Of a stretch of DNA of 40,038 nt, positions 26,291 through 35,022 are shown in pieces. The stretch covers positions 1 to 40,038 of the forward strand of contig JBBSPE010000025.1 in assembly GCA_038259155.1 (NCBI GenBank). The letters are read 5' to 3'. Source of the DNA: JAABRT01 sp038259155 (lineage in GTDB: Bacteria; Gemmatimonadota; Gemmatimonadetes; Gemmatimonadales; Gemmatimonadaceae). The notes beneath the pieces were generated by a model. The model was not told the origin of the DNA. It saw nothing but the letters and a program-made list of their open reading frames with translations, and ran no database searches. The position numbers and the translations under genes are program-made. Position 1 is the stretch's first letter. Each line of letters starts with the position of its first letter.

Positions 26291-26690
26291 GGCTACGGTT
26301 TGCATCGCCCTGGTGCCTGTTCTCGTGTCCGTGAGCCGGTTGGCCTGGATTCCACGCGTCAGAGGAGGGACCGCGCCACTTGCGGCGCGTCCCCTGCCCG
26401 CCGTCCCCCTCTCGGAACGCATCATGCGCCGCTCCCCCGTGCACCGTTTCTTGCCCGCGCTCGTTCTCCTGTGCTCGATGCCGCTCGTCGTCTCCTGCGG
26501 CGCAGACTGACGGAAGCAGGAGACGGCGACCCAGAACGTCTCCAGGGCAGGCCGATAGACGAAGGTGCCCAGCGGCGCACAGTGCCCCAGCCGGCACGGA
26601 TTGCGTCGCGTCGCAGCAGGTCGCAATTTCGAACGTACCGTACGCGCGGCAAGCACCGCCGCTGTCCGCTCACCCGGGGAGGGTCAGTCC
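26291..26690. other. Gap between the toxin-antitoxin module and GIY-YIG gene
   Basis: About 400 bp with no convincing full-length gene on either strand. Its only notable content is the 28-codon lipoprotein-signal ORF at 26424-26510 and the GIY-YIG gene's GGAGG at 26678-26682. The composition is as GC-rich as the surroundings. Confidence 0.5.
26424..26510 (+). pseudogene. Truncated lipoprotein: signal peptide only
   Basis: ATG at 26424 encodes MRRSPVHRF, a hydrophobic core (LPALVLLCSMPLVV) and a perfect lipobox VVSC, then stops after GAD: 28 codons in all. It reads as an intact lipoprotein signal whose mature part is missing. No continuation is evident in the other two frames downstream. Either a remnant of a deleted gene or, less likely, a genuine tiny lipopeptide. 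Confidence 0.35.
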
Positions 26691-27185
26691 ATGCACACCG
26701 ATCGTTCGCCGCACCACCTCTGTGTCTGGCAGGAACCCCGCGATTGGGACGCCGTAGACGTGAACCGGGACGTGCCCCACGAGCCAGGCTACTACGTGTT
26801 TACCAACCACGCCGATCCGCTCTCGGTGGTTTCGGCGGGCAAGGCGGTCCTCTATGTGGGCATCGCGACCACCAGCATTCGCGATCGCATGCGGAAGTAC
26901 AGGACCGGCGACGCCTCCGGTCTGTCAAACATGCACCGCGGCGGATTCTTTATGTTCCTCTCGCGCGCTTCCGCCGCGCATGCTGGCGCTGACGGGAGCC
27001 TGACGCACAGTGTGATCCGGAAGCCCATCAACGTGATCAACCGCACCGGCACCGGACCGTCGCAGCGCTCAGTGATTCAACCGGACAAGTTCTATTTGCG
27101 CTGGGCCGTGGACTATCGGGCCGCTATCGAAGCGCTGCTCATCCGGGACCTGCAGCCGACGTTCAATACCATGCACAACGTGTAG
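26691..27185 (+). CDS. Stand-alone GIY-YIG nuclease-domain protein
   Basis: 164 aa; ATG at 26691 with GGAGG at 26678-26682. The GIY-YIG signature is present as GYYVF (33-37) and LYVGI (54-58), followed by the conserved Arg region IRDRMRKY and, near the C-terminus, the catalytic Glu in EALLIRDLQPTFN (E147) with the invariant Asn. The domain occupies nearly the whole protein, with no UvrC, homing-endonuclease DNA-binding or other partner domain. Single-strand nicking or structure-specific cleavage is known for the fold; the role here is unknown. Proximity to a toxin-antitoxin pair and a Uma2 remnant suggests an accessory island gene. Confidence 0.8.
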   Translation: MHTDRSPHHLCVWQEPRDWDAVDVNRDVPHEPGYYVFTNHADPLSVVSAGKAVLYVGIATTSIRDRMRKYRTGDASGLSNMHRGGFFMFLSRASAAHAGADGSLTHSVIRKPINVINRTGTGPSQRSVIQPDKFYLRWAVDYRAAIEALLIRDLQPTFNTMHNV

Positions 27186-27215
27186 CGCAGACATCGCGCC
27201 GGCGGCGACGTGTGG

Positions 27216-27587
27216 CTATGGCAGGATCACCAGTGCATTCACCACCCGGTAGCCCCCTGCCTTCGCGGTCGCCACCTCGCCCGCCATCACCTTTTCCTCC
27301 GCCGTCATCACAGAGCCCTTGAGCGTGACGGTCTTGAGCGCGTCATCGGTGTCCACGTTGATCTCGCCCGACCGGATGCGCGAGTCCGCGACGATCGCGG
27401 ACTTCACCTGCGCCGTCATCATGGCGCCGGAGACTGCATCTCCCGCCTTCTCCGCCGCTTGAGACGTCTGCTCCGCCGCATTCTCGGCGTCCTGCTTCAG
27501 GCCTTCTCCGGTATTCTCGCATGCCAGCGTGCCGGCCAGCAGCACCACTGCCAGCGAGGGCCAGCGCATTGCTTGTGATCTGATCAT
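27216..27587 (-). CDS. BON-domain lipoprotein
   Basis: 123 aa; ATG at 27587 with GGAG at 7-nt spacing. A lipoprotein signal ends in GTLAC. An Ala/Glu-rich helical segment follows (EGLKQDAENAAEQTSQAAEKAG), then one BON domain (VKSAIVADSRIRSGEINVDT, VTLKGSV, VATAKAGGYRVVNALVILP). BON domains bind membranes or phospholipids and occur in osmotically induced OsmY/DolP-like proteins that maintain the outer membrane. Short for the family: a single BON domain. Confidence 0.85.
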   Translation of the reverse strand: MIRSQAMRWPSLAVVLLAGTLACENTGEGLKQDAENAAEQTSQAAEKAGDAVSGAMMTAQVKSAIVADSRIRSGEINVDTDDALKTVTLKGSVMTAEEKVMAGEVATAKAGGYRVVNALVILP

Positions 27588-27726
27588 GTGTTTGCTCCAA
27601 CCTGAGGTTCCAAAGACAACACCCCGCGAACGAACCTGCACGTCAGCCGTCCGCGGCGCGACTCGAAATGAGCAACCTCAAATATCGAGACTTCGGGCGC
27701 CCGTGAGTATCGCCCGATTTGGGTAG

Positions 27727-27970
27727 GAGCGGCAGCTTCTGCGCGTGACGCCCGCGCCGAGCTGGGTGCACCAAGCTGCCGTCGAGAACCTGTATCCACG
27801 CCCTCGTGAGCGTGCGCTCGCGCACGATCTGGGCTGGGCCAAGCTGTCGCCGGCCGACCTCGTGTTTTCACCAAGACGGCTGGTCCAGCCGGACATTTTC
27901 GTGGTACCGGTGCGCGCCGAGGGAAGTCAGCGACATGCTGGTACGGTGCGTGTCGTCCCCGACCCACCCA
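27727..27970 (+). pseudogene. Degenerate Uma2-family (DUF820) gene fragment
   Basis: In one frame (27727-~27916) the sequence reads LLRVTPAPSWVHQAAVENLY, then LSPADLVFSPRRLVQPDIFV, matching the core of Uma2/DUF820 proteins (PD-(D/E)XK nuclease fold), including the Asp-Val-Val-x-x-Pro and Gln-Pro-Asp motifs. A TAG at 27724-27726 interrupts the frame just where the family's RYELIDGE-like segment should be. Around 27910-27920 the homology moves to another frame (PREVSDMLVRCVSSPT, resembling the family's LLLAIEVLSPS strand). The C-terminal third is absent. Premature stop, frameshift and truncation mark it as an eroded gene. The rest of the 459-bp gap (27588-27726, 27971-28046) shows nothing further. 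Confidence 0.6.
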
Positions 27971-28046
27971 CAAACCGGCGTCCGAGCGGTAGGTTCCAGC
28001 GAGGTTTCTCCAGCCCGCGCCCCCCGACCCCCCCGTCCGAACCGCC

Positions 28047-30932
28047 ATGTCTCTCCCGTTGAACTCCCTGTCGCGGATTGCCGCCGCCGTTGTCCTCTCT
28101 GCGAGCGTGACATTCGCGAGCGCGTGCGGCACCGGCGGATCCGATGCAGCCGACACGGTCGCCGCAGCCGACAGCGGTGTCTCGCTCACCGCCGAGCGGT
28201 ACGAGCTCGACAATGGCATGGAAGTCATTCTCCACGTGGACCGGTCCGACCCGATCGCCGCCGTGGCCATGACCTTCCACGTGGGGTCGGCGCGCGAGGT
28301 GCCCGGCCGCACCGGCTTCGCGCATCTGTTCGAGCATCTGTTCTTTCTCGATTCCGAGAACCTCGGACCGGGAGGGCTCGACAAGCTCATGACGCGCATT
28401 GGCAGCTCCACCAATGGCTCCACCAGCAACGACCGCACGAACTACTTCGAGCAGGTGCCGATTGACGGTCTGGAGAAGACGCTGTGGGCCGAGGCCGACA
28501 AACTGGGCTGGTTCATCAATACGGTGACCGAAGATGTGGTCGCCAAGGAAAAGCAGGTCGTCAAGAACGAGAAGCGGCAGAGCGTGGACAACGTGCCGTA
28601 CGGCCACAGTTCCTACGTGATCAGCCAGGCGCTCTATCCCGAAGGTCATCCGTATCGCTGGCAGGTGATCGGGTCGCTCGAAGACCTGGACGCCGCCACG
28701 CTTGCCGACGTGAAGGAGTTCCACAGCCGCTGGTACGGCCCGAACAATCTCACGCTCGTGGTCGCGGGCGACATCGACGTGGCGCAGACCAAGGCGTGGA
28801 TCCAGAAGTACTTCGGGGAAGTGCCCCGTCGTGAACTGCCGGAGAGGGCGCCCATTCCCGAGGTCGTGCTCAGCGAGAGCAAGCGCCTGTACCACGAAGA
28901 CAACTTCGCGCGCCTCCCACAGCTCGACATGTCGTGGCCCACGGTGCCGGCGTACAACCCGGACCAGTACGCGCTCGACGTGCTGGGACGCATCCTGTCC
29001 GACGGCAAGAACACGCCACTGTACAAGGCGCTGGTGGAAGACGCCAAAGTCGCGCCGTCCGTGACCGCGTTCAATCGCTCCTCAGAGCTCGCGGGCACGT
29101 TCGGCGTGCGCGTCCGTGCATTTCCGGACACCGACCTCGACGCGGTGAAGGCCGCACTCGATTCCGGCTTCGCGAAGTTTGAGCGTGACGGGGTGCCCGC
29201 CGCCGAGCTGGCCCGCGTGCTCGCGGGCACCGAGACGAACTTCTACGCCGGACTCTCCAGCGATCTGGGCAAGGCGTTCCAGCTGGCGGACTATGCGATC
29301 TTCGCCAAGGATCCCAACTACCTGCAGGAAGACCTGCGTCGCACACTCGGCGTGACCGCAGAAGACCTGATGCGCGTGTACCGGCAGTACATCGCCGGCA
29401 AGTCGTGGGTGGCGGCCAGCTTCGTGCCCAAGGGAAGCGCCGCACTCGCGCTGGACGGCTCAACGCGTGCCGACGTGGTAGAAGAGCCCATTGTGCTCGC
29501 CGCCGAGGCGCCGGTCGCGATCAACGACCGCGAAACCATCGTGCGCACGCCGTCGGAGATCGATCGTTCCATTGAGCCGCCGGCCGGTGCGAGCCCCACA
29601 CTGCGCGCACCAACCGTGTGGCAGGAGCGCACCGCCAACGGCATCCAGGTGCTCGGCATCGAGGATCGCGAGACGCCGCTCGTGCAGTTTGAACTGCGCA
29701 TCCACGGCGGTCAGCTCGCGGAAGCGCCCGGACGCGTGGGCATCGCGAACCTGCTCGCGCAGACAATGACCGAAGGCACAGCCAAGCGCACACCGGCTGA
29801 ACTGGAACAGGCCATCGACCTGCTGGGTGCGTCCATCGACGTGTCGGCCGGTCGCGAATCGTTCAGCATTCGCGGCAGCACACTCGCGCGCAACTGGGAT
29901 TCCACGATGACACTCGTGGAAGAAATCCTGCTTGAGCCGCGCTTCGACACCACAGAGTTTACGCTTGCGCGCCAGCGTGTGGAGAGTGCGCTGCGCCAGC
30001 AAGCCTCGAGCCCCACGTCGCTGGCCAGCGGCGTCTTCGCCCGCCGGTTGTACGGCGATCACATTCTCGCCGAGAATACCCTGGGTACGGTGGAAACGGT
30101 GCCGGCGTTCACGATCGACGATCTCAAGGCGTACCATGCGAAGGCGCTGGTGCCGTCGCTCGCGGCCATGCACGTGGCCGGCGCGCTCACGCAGGACCGG
30201 GTGGTCTCAGCGATGTCGGGTCTCACCTCGCGTTGGAGTGGCGACGCCCCCACGTTGGCAGCTGCACCGTTGTGGGACCCGTCGCGCGCCGGTCTGTACA
30301 TGGTGGACGTTCCCAACGCGAGCCAGTCCGTGCTCAATATCGGGTTCCTGGCGCTGGCCGAGACGGATGACAGCTTCTGGCCGGCGAGCGTGATGAACTT
30401 TCGGTTGGGTGGCGGCGGGTTTGCGTCCGAGCTCACGCAGGTGCTGCGCGAGGGCAAGGGCTACACCTACGGCATCGGCTCCGGATTCAGAGGATCGCGA
30501 ATTCCGGGTCCGTTCTCCATCAGCTCGTCCGTGCGATCGAACGTAACGCTGGAGTCACTTCAGGAGATCAAGCGCATTGTCGAGCAGCACGGGCCCACGT
30601 TCGACGCCGAGGATCTTGAAGCGACGCAGGGCTACCTGTTGCGTGCGAATGCAGGGGCGTTCGAGACGCTCGGTTCCAAGGTGGGCCTGCTGGCCGACAT
30701 GAGCGACCTCGGCTTCCCGGCCGACTACGTTTTGCAGCGCGAAGCAACGGTGCGCAACTTCACCGCCGAGCAGGCGAAGCAGTTGGCGGCGGAGTATCTG
30801 GAACCGTCGCGCATGATCTGGTTGGTGGTAGGAGATGCGAAGACGCAGCGGGCGCGGCTGGCGGCATTGGGTCTGGGGCCGGTGACGATGCTGGATCGGC
30901 GGGGGCAGCCAACTGCCGGAGGTGCACAATGA
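28047..30932 (+). CDS. M16 family zinc peptidase lipoprotein (two-domain, processing-peptidase type)
   Basis: 961 aa with a lipoprotein signal (lipobox ASAC). The first half is a catalytic M16 domain: inverted zinc motif HLFEH (H93, E96, H97) and distal ligand E175 in VVKNEKRQ, 78 residues on, as usual. The second half is an M16 fold without the motif (GIANLLAQTMTEG at the corresponding place) but with the Arg/Tyr substrate-binding element near REGKGYTYGIGSGF. One polypeptide thus supplies both halves of the peptidase chamber. The expected role is degradation of peptides in the envelope. No clear Shine-Dalgarno precedes the ATG. The stop overlaps the next gene's start (ATGA at 30929-30932). 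Confidence 0.92.
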   Translation: MSLPLNSLSRIAAAVVLSASVTFASACGTGGSDAADTVAAADSGVSLTAERYELDNGMEVILHVDRSDPIAAVAMTFHVGSAREVPGRTGFAHLFEHLFFLDSENLGPGGLDKLMTRIGSSTNGSTSNDRTNYFEQVPIDGLEKTLWAEADKLGWFINTVTEDVVAKEKQVVKNEKRQSVDNVPYGHSSYVISQALYPEGHPYRWQVIGSLEDLDAATLADVKEFHSRWYGPNNLTLVVAGDIDVAQTKAWIQKYFGEVPRRELPERAPIPEVVLSESKRLYHEDNFARLPQLDMSWPTVPAYNPDQYALDVLGRILSDGKNTPLYKALVEDAKVAPSVTAFNRSSELAGTFGVRVRAFPDTDLDAVKAALDSGFAKFERDGVPAAELARVLAGTETNFYAGLSSDLGKAFQLADYAIFAKDPNYLQEDLRRTLGVTAEDLMRVYRQYIAGKSWVAASFVPKGSAALALDGSTRADVVEEPIVLAAEAPVAINDRETIVRTPSEIDRSIEPPAGASPTLRAPTVWQERTANGIQVLGIEDRETPLVQFELRIHGGQLAEAPGRVGIANLLAQTMTEGTAKRTPAELEQAIDLLGASIDVSAGRESFSIRGSTLARNWDSTMTLVEEILLEPRFDTTEFTLARQRVESALRQQASSPTSLASGVFARRLYGDHILAENTLGTVETVPAFTIDDLKAYHAKALVPSLAAMHVAGALTQDRVVSAMSGLTSRWSGDAPTLAAAPLWDPSRAGLYMVDVPNASQSVLNIGFLALAETDDSFWPASVMNFRLGGGGFASELTQVLREGKGYTYGIGSGFRGSRIPGPFSISSSVRSNVTLESLQEIKRIVEQHGPTFDAEDLEATQGYLLRANAGAFETLGSKVGLLADMSDLGFPADYVLQREATVRNFTAEQAKQLAAEYLEPSRMIWLVVGDAKTQRARLAALGLGPVTMLDRRGQPTAGGAQ

Positions 30933-31594
30933 CCGCTGATCCTGCTCGCTCGGTGCGACGGGTTCGTGCGGCCCGGCGAATGATTCCGGGCAGCCTCTGT
31001 GCGTGCGTGGCCGCCGCCCTGTTTGCGACGGGCTCGCCAGTGCTGCAGGCGCAGGACACACCCGTCAACTCGGCCGCCGAGCGACGCGAGCGTGCCGGAT
31101 TCTACCTCGAACCCGGCTGGCACCCACACCTCGCGATCGCACCGGCCATCCCGATCGGTCGACTCGGCGACCTCGTATCGACTGGCGTGGCCGGACACGT
31201 CGGTGCGTGGTTCCTTTCCGGCAATGATCGCTTGCCCGGAGTGGGCGTGGAACTCTCGTACGCCACGCTGCCAAAGAACACCGCGGAGCCGCTGCCCGGT
31301 CGCTACGAGATGATGGGCGCGTCGCTGCAGCTCACGTCCAAAGGTCGGCAGCGATTGTTCTTCGACTGGCTCGGTGCCTACGGAACGTTGGGCGCCGGCG
31401 CCGTCCGTCATGGGGCATCGGGCTCCACAACGCGCACGTCGCCCTCCGCGTCCATCGGAATCGGCATCCTCGCGAATGTGCTCGGCCAAGAGGGCTATTT
31501 TGAATCCCGGTTTCAGCACGTGTTCTCGGGAGAGACGCTGGGACGTGGAAGTGGACTCACCGTGGCCCCGCTGATGTTCGGCGTTCGGTTCTAG
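30929..31594 (+). CDS. Outer-membrane beta-barrel-like protein coupled to the M16 peptidase
   Basis: 221 aa; ATG overlaps the M16 stop by 4 bp. A signal peptide with a long basic n-region (ending near LQAQ) is followed by alternating beta-strand-like sequence rich in Gly and aromatics (AGFYLEPGWHPHLAIAPAIP, VGVELSYATL, FFDWLGAYGTLG) and a terminal Phe in FGVRF, typical of outer-membrane barrels recognised by BamA. No named family. Tight coupling suggests shared function with the surface peptidase (inference). Confidence 0.7.
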   Translation: MTADPARSVRRVRAARRMIPGSLCACVAAALFATGSPVLQAQDTPVNSAAERRERAGFYLEPGWHPHLAIAPAIPIGRLGDLVSTGVAGHVGAWFLSGNDRLPGVGVELSYATLPKNTAEPLPGRYEMMGASLQLTSKGRQRLFFDWLGAYGTLGAGAVRHGASGSTTRTSPSASIGIGILANVLGQEGYFESRFQHVFSGETLGRGSGLTVAPLMFGVRF

Positions 31595-31645
31595 ACGAAC
31601 GCGTCGCAGCGACCGGACGCACGGTGTACCTGAGCGCGCGTCCGC

Positions 31646-34114
31646 CTACCGCCCGGCCGCACGCAATCGAACAATCGACTCCGTTGCCTGCTCCACCTGC
31701 GACCGGCTGAACACCACCGGGAAGAATTGATCGCGCGACCACGGCGTGAACAGGTCACGGTAATGTGGGTTTGCCGGGTCCCCGCTCTGCCCGGGCGTAT
31801 TCATGCCCACCGCGCGATCCCAGTCGGCGAGGTCCACGATCAAGCGGAACGACGCGCCGCTGGTCTGGTTGTCACCGTTGCCGGTGGCGTTCACGGTCAC
31901 GGCGTACCCTCCGCGCGGCATGGGCCCCACGTCCAGTCGCGCGCGTGTCGCGCTGTCCACCGCGGCACTCAGCGCGTGCCGGATGAGCGCGTGCTTGTAG
32001 CCCGGGCGTCCGTACTGCCAGTCGTCCACGCGTTCGCCAAAGCGTCCCCGCAGCTCGGTCTCGGCCGCCGCCAACGCCTGTAGCAGCATCGTGTCGCGTG
32101 CGGCCATGGGTGACGCGCCGAGTTCGGCCGGCGGAATCACCAGCCAGCGCACCACGTTGCGCAGCGGAACCGAGCGTACGACCGACCGCTCGGACGGGCG
32201 CACCACGGCGCGGTAGACCATGCTCCGCAGCTGCGACTCCCACTCGGCGTACAGGCCAGCTTCCACCGACTCCCGGTTGAGCACGCGGTCCCATGAGAGC
32301 AGGCGCATGCGCAGCGAATCGAGACGCGGGGTCGGTGCCCGGAGTTCGCGCAACAGCGGTACGAGCTGGCGGGCCGGCAGCGCCAGTTCGTCCGTCTGCA
32401 GCTGCATCATGTCGGAAACGGATTGCAGCTTCCCGCTTCCCAACACCTCGCTGATGCGCGCAAAGCGATATGGGTCGGACCACACATAGCCCACCGCGTC
32501 CATAAAGGGATAGTCGCGCGGGATGAGATCGTTGTTGGCGGTGGCGAGGAATCCGTTCGTCGGATTGACGTCGTGCGGCTTGTCGAGGATGTCGAGGAAT
32601 CCGTCCCACTCGTAGCGACCATTCTCGCGTCCGTCACCAGGCACGGGCACGAGTCCGCTGAAGTTTCGGCGGCGCGGCGCGATGCCCACGGCCTGCCATC
32701 CGATAGTGCCGGTGCGGTCGGCCCACAGCATGTTCTCGCCGGGAATGTGCGCGTAGCGGTTGGCGTCACGAAACTCTTCCCACGTGCGCGCCTGATCCAT
32801 GCGCAGGCTGGCGAGATACGGTGCACCGCCGATTTCCATCCACGCCGCGCGCACGGCGAACGCACGGTGGCGCTCGGTGTCGCGATACACCACGGGCCCG
32901 TGGCGCGTGTAGCGGTGCGTCACGATCTCCGGTGCGCGTCCCTTTACCGGTATCGTGTCCACGATGGTGCGCATGCGCTCCCAGTTGCCTTGGTAGCGAT
33001 ACTGTTCCGGGTTGGACGGATCGGTGTCGTACACCACGAGGTCTTCGCCGTCGGTGGCAAAGATCGTGAGTCCCCAGGCGCCGTGTTCGTTGTGGCCAAT
33101 GGAAATGCCCGGCAGTACCGGCTCGCCACCGCCAATCACGTTCCAACCGGGTGCCTGCAGGTGCACCCAATAGCGCAGCGAGGGCGAGGCCTGCGCGCGA
33201 TGCGGATCGTTGGCCAACATGGGGAATCCGCTCTCGCTCAATCGCCCACTCACCGCCCAATTGTTGCTGCCGATGTCGAGCTCGGCGTGTGACCAGAGCG
33301 GTGCGTCCGACGCCGCATCGAGCGGCGCCCCGAGCAACGCGTCCAACGCCACGTCGAACGACGGGTCCAACACCTCACCAGCGGCACCTCTCCCGCGTGC
33401 GGACGCGACGATGTCGTCCGGCACAAAACGCACCGACGCGCGGAACGCGTTGTACAGCGCAAGAATGTCCGACGAAAGCAGCGCCGAGTCGATGCCAGCG
33501 GCCAGTGTGAGATCGGGATTGCCGGGTGCGAAGTCGTCGAGATACTTCACGCGATCGGCGCCGAGCGCCGCCACGGCGCGCCCCACCGACAGCTCCTGCG
33601 TGAGGTTGCCGAGCAGGCCCTGATGCCGTGAGATCACCACGTCGGGCGTCCAGCGCTGTGGCCGAGTGTTCAACAACTGGAACTCGACGGGCAGCGTGGA
33701 TGGCGACGCGTTTGCGAGATCGACATACGCGTTGATGCCGTCGGTAAAGGCGCGCACGATGGCCGCGCCGCGCGGGTGGTAGTGATTGAGCTCTGCCTCC
33801 AGATCGCCGCGAAAGCGAAAGAGTCGGGCACCGATATCGCGCTGCAGTTCGCGCGGCCCAAGCCAGTCGGCCACCGTGCCCGTGGCCTGCCGCCGCCACA
33901 GCTCCAGTTGGAAGAGCCGGTCGCGCGCCGCCGCCCACCCCTGCGCGAAAAAGAGATCGTGCTCCGACTCGGCGGTGATGTGATTGATGCCCCAGCGATC
34001 GCGCCGGATCTCCACGGCCTGTTCGAGGCCCGGGATGTCGAGCGAGGTGACGTCCTGGGCGACGAGTGGCGACGCGAGGCCGGCGGCGAGGGCAAGAAGC
34101 ACGAGAGAGCGCAT
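31646..34114 (-). CDS. Penicillin acylase family Ntn hydrolase (S45), secreted
   Basis: 822 aa from ATG 34114, with a signal peptide ending in LVAQ. It is organised like S45 precursors: alpha-chain with WGINHITAES and FFAQGWAAARDRLFQLEL, a spacer, then the autocleavage site G-S in DIGSNNWAVSG (S283), which becomes the N-terminal nucleophile of the beta-chain. Beta-chain family motifs follow: GFPMLANDPH, PGISIGHNEHGAWGLT, and ANNDLIP further on. Members hydrolyse amides: penicillins, acyl-homoserine lactones, aculeacin and other N-acyl compounds. Without residues diagnostic of a subgroup, AHL quenching or lipopeptide deacylation are both possible. Divergent from the XRE regulator, 58 bp apart. 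Confidence 0.9.
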   Translation of the reverse strand: MRSLVLLALAAGLASPLVAQDVTSLDIPGLEQAVEIRRDRWGINHITAESEHDLFFAQGWAAARDRLFQLELWRRQATGTVADWLGPRELQRDIGARLFRFRGDLEAELNHYHPRGAAIVRAFTDGINAYVDLANASPSTLPVEFQLLNTRPQRWTPDVVISRHQGLLGNLTQELSVGRAVAALGADRVKYLDDFAPGNPDLTLAAGIDSALLSSDILALYNAFRASVRFVPDDIVASARGRGAAGEVLDPSFDVALDALLGAPLDAASDAPLWSHAELDIGSNNWAVSGRLSESGFPMLANDPHRAQASPSLRYWVHLQAPGWNVIGGGEPVLPGISIGHNEHGAWGLTIFATDGEDLVVYDTDPSNPEQYRYQGNWERMRTIVDTIPVKGRAPEIVTHRYTRHGPVVYRDTERHRAFAVRAAWMEIGGAPYLASLRMDQARTWEEFRDANRYAHIPGENMLWADRTGTIGWQAVGIAPRRRNFSGLVPVPGDGRENGRYEWDGFLDILDKPHDVNPTNGFLATANNDLIPRDYPFMDAVGYVWSDPYRFARISEVLGSGKLQSVSDMMQLQTDELALPARQLVPLLRELRAPTPRLDSLRMRLLSWDRVLNRESVEAGLYAEWESQLRSMVYRAVVRPSERSVVRSVPLRNVVRWLVIPPAELGASPMAARDTMLLQALAAAETELRGRFGERVDDWQYGRPGYKHALIRHALSAAVDSATRARLDVGPMPRGGYAVTVNATGNGDNQTSGASFRLIVDLADWDRAVGMNTPGQSGDPANPHYRDLFTPWSRDQFFPVVFSRSQVEQATESIVRLRAAGR

Positions 34115-34172
34115 TGAACCGACCACGATGATTGGGGGGCGTGTGGGGATCGCTGATTGGCTATCATTCACC

Positions 34173-34493
34173 ATGCCTTCTTCCCCGGCAAGCCTGCTCA
34201 AGGACGCCCGCCGCCGAGGCGGGCTCAGCCAGCGCCAGCTTGCGAGTCGCGCCGGCACGAGCCAGTCAGTGGTCTCGCGTATTGAGTTGGGCGAGACCTC
34301 GCCGTCGTGGGACACGCTCTGTCAACTGCTGGCGGCGGCGGGTTTCGAGCTGGACGCGCAGCTGCTGGTTCGACCGGTGGATAACTCGCACATGCTGGCC
34401 GACGTGGCCCGCATTCGTGCGCTCACTCCAGCGCAGCGGCTGGCCGAGGTGGCGAACCTGAGTCGTTTTGACGCGTCGATTCGCCGGGGTTAG
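34173..34493 (+). CDS. XRE-family helix-turn-helix protein, possible antitoxin
   Basis: 106 aa from ATG at 34173. The N-terminal ~60 residues are a Cro/CI-type HTH (LLKDARRRGGLSQRQLASRA, SQSVVSRIELGETSPSWDTL). The remainder is short, with helical RALTPAQRLAEVANLSRFD. No Shine-Dalgarno is visible; a TATCAT -10-like hexamer at 34162-34167 ends 5 bp before the ATG, which would make the message leaderless, though no good -35 is found. Overlaps the nucleotidyltransferase gene by 26 bp, so this is a two-gene unit of regulator plus NTase, as in several NTase toxin-antitoxin families. Confidence 0.8.
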   Translation: MPSSPASLLKDARRRGGLSQRQLASRAGTSQSVVSRIELGETSPSWDTLCQLLAAAGFELDAQLLVRPVDNSHMLADVARIRALTPAQRLAEVANLSRFDASIRRG

Positions 34494-34980
34494 CACGGGC
34501 GTCTTTGATCCCGAGCGGATTCTTGCGGTGCTGGCAGCACACGGCGTGGACTTCGTGCTGGTCGGTGCACTGGCCGCCCGACTTTACGGTTTTCCTCGGC
34601 TGACCGCAGATGTGGACCTCACACCGGATGCGTCGCCCGACAATCTCGAGCGTCTCGCCGCGGCGCTGCAGGAGTTGGAAGCGCGCGTGTTCACCGACTC
34701 CGTGCCCGAGGGACTGCCATTCGACTGCTCGGCAACCGCGCTCGCACGATCCGCCATGTGGAATCTCATCTCGGTGGCCGGTCGCATCGACATCATATTT
34801 GTGCCAAGTGGTTCGGACGGGTTTGATGATCTGCGGGCGGGTGCTGAGCGCTTCATGGTGCACGACACACCGCTGTATGCCGCCTCGCTCGCCGACATCC
34901 TGCGCCTGAAGGAAGCCGCCAACAGGCCCCAGGACCGGCAGGATGCGATTGTGATCCGCGCCATGCTCGCGCACCCGTAG
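34468..34980 (+). CDS. Minimal nucleotidyltransferase-fold protein (AbiEii/MenT-like), possible toxin
   Basis: 170 aa from TTG at 34468, overlapping the HTH gene's 3' end by 26 bp; no later start leaves the N-terminal helix intact. DFVLVGALAARLYGFPRLTA followed by DVDL is the Pol-beta NTase core: the glycine-containing helix (a VGA in place of the usual GG/GS) and the DXD metal-binding pair. A third acidic residue may be in RIDIIF. C-terminal LYAASLADILRLKEAANRPQDRQDA matches the Lys/Asp-rich segment common to this group (LIxxKxxAxRxKDxxD). Related proteins modify tRNA 3' ends (MenT) or are abortive-infection toxins (AbiEii). Function here is inferred from family and operon order. Confidence 0.75.
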   Translation: MTRRFAGVSTGVFDPERILAVLAAHGVDFVLVGALAARLYGFPRLTADVDLTPDASPDNLERLAAALQELEARVFTDSVPEGLPFDCSATALARSAMWNLISVAGRIDIIFVPSGSDGFDDLRAGAERFMVHDTPLYAASLADILRLKEAANRPQDRQDAIVIRAMLAHP

Positions 34981-35022
34981 CGCGCCACCCCGCTTCCCCT
35001 GTTTCCCACCGGAACACGCCCG

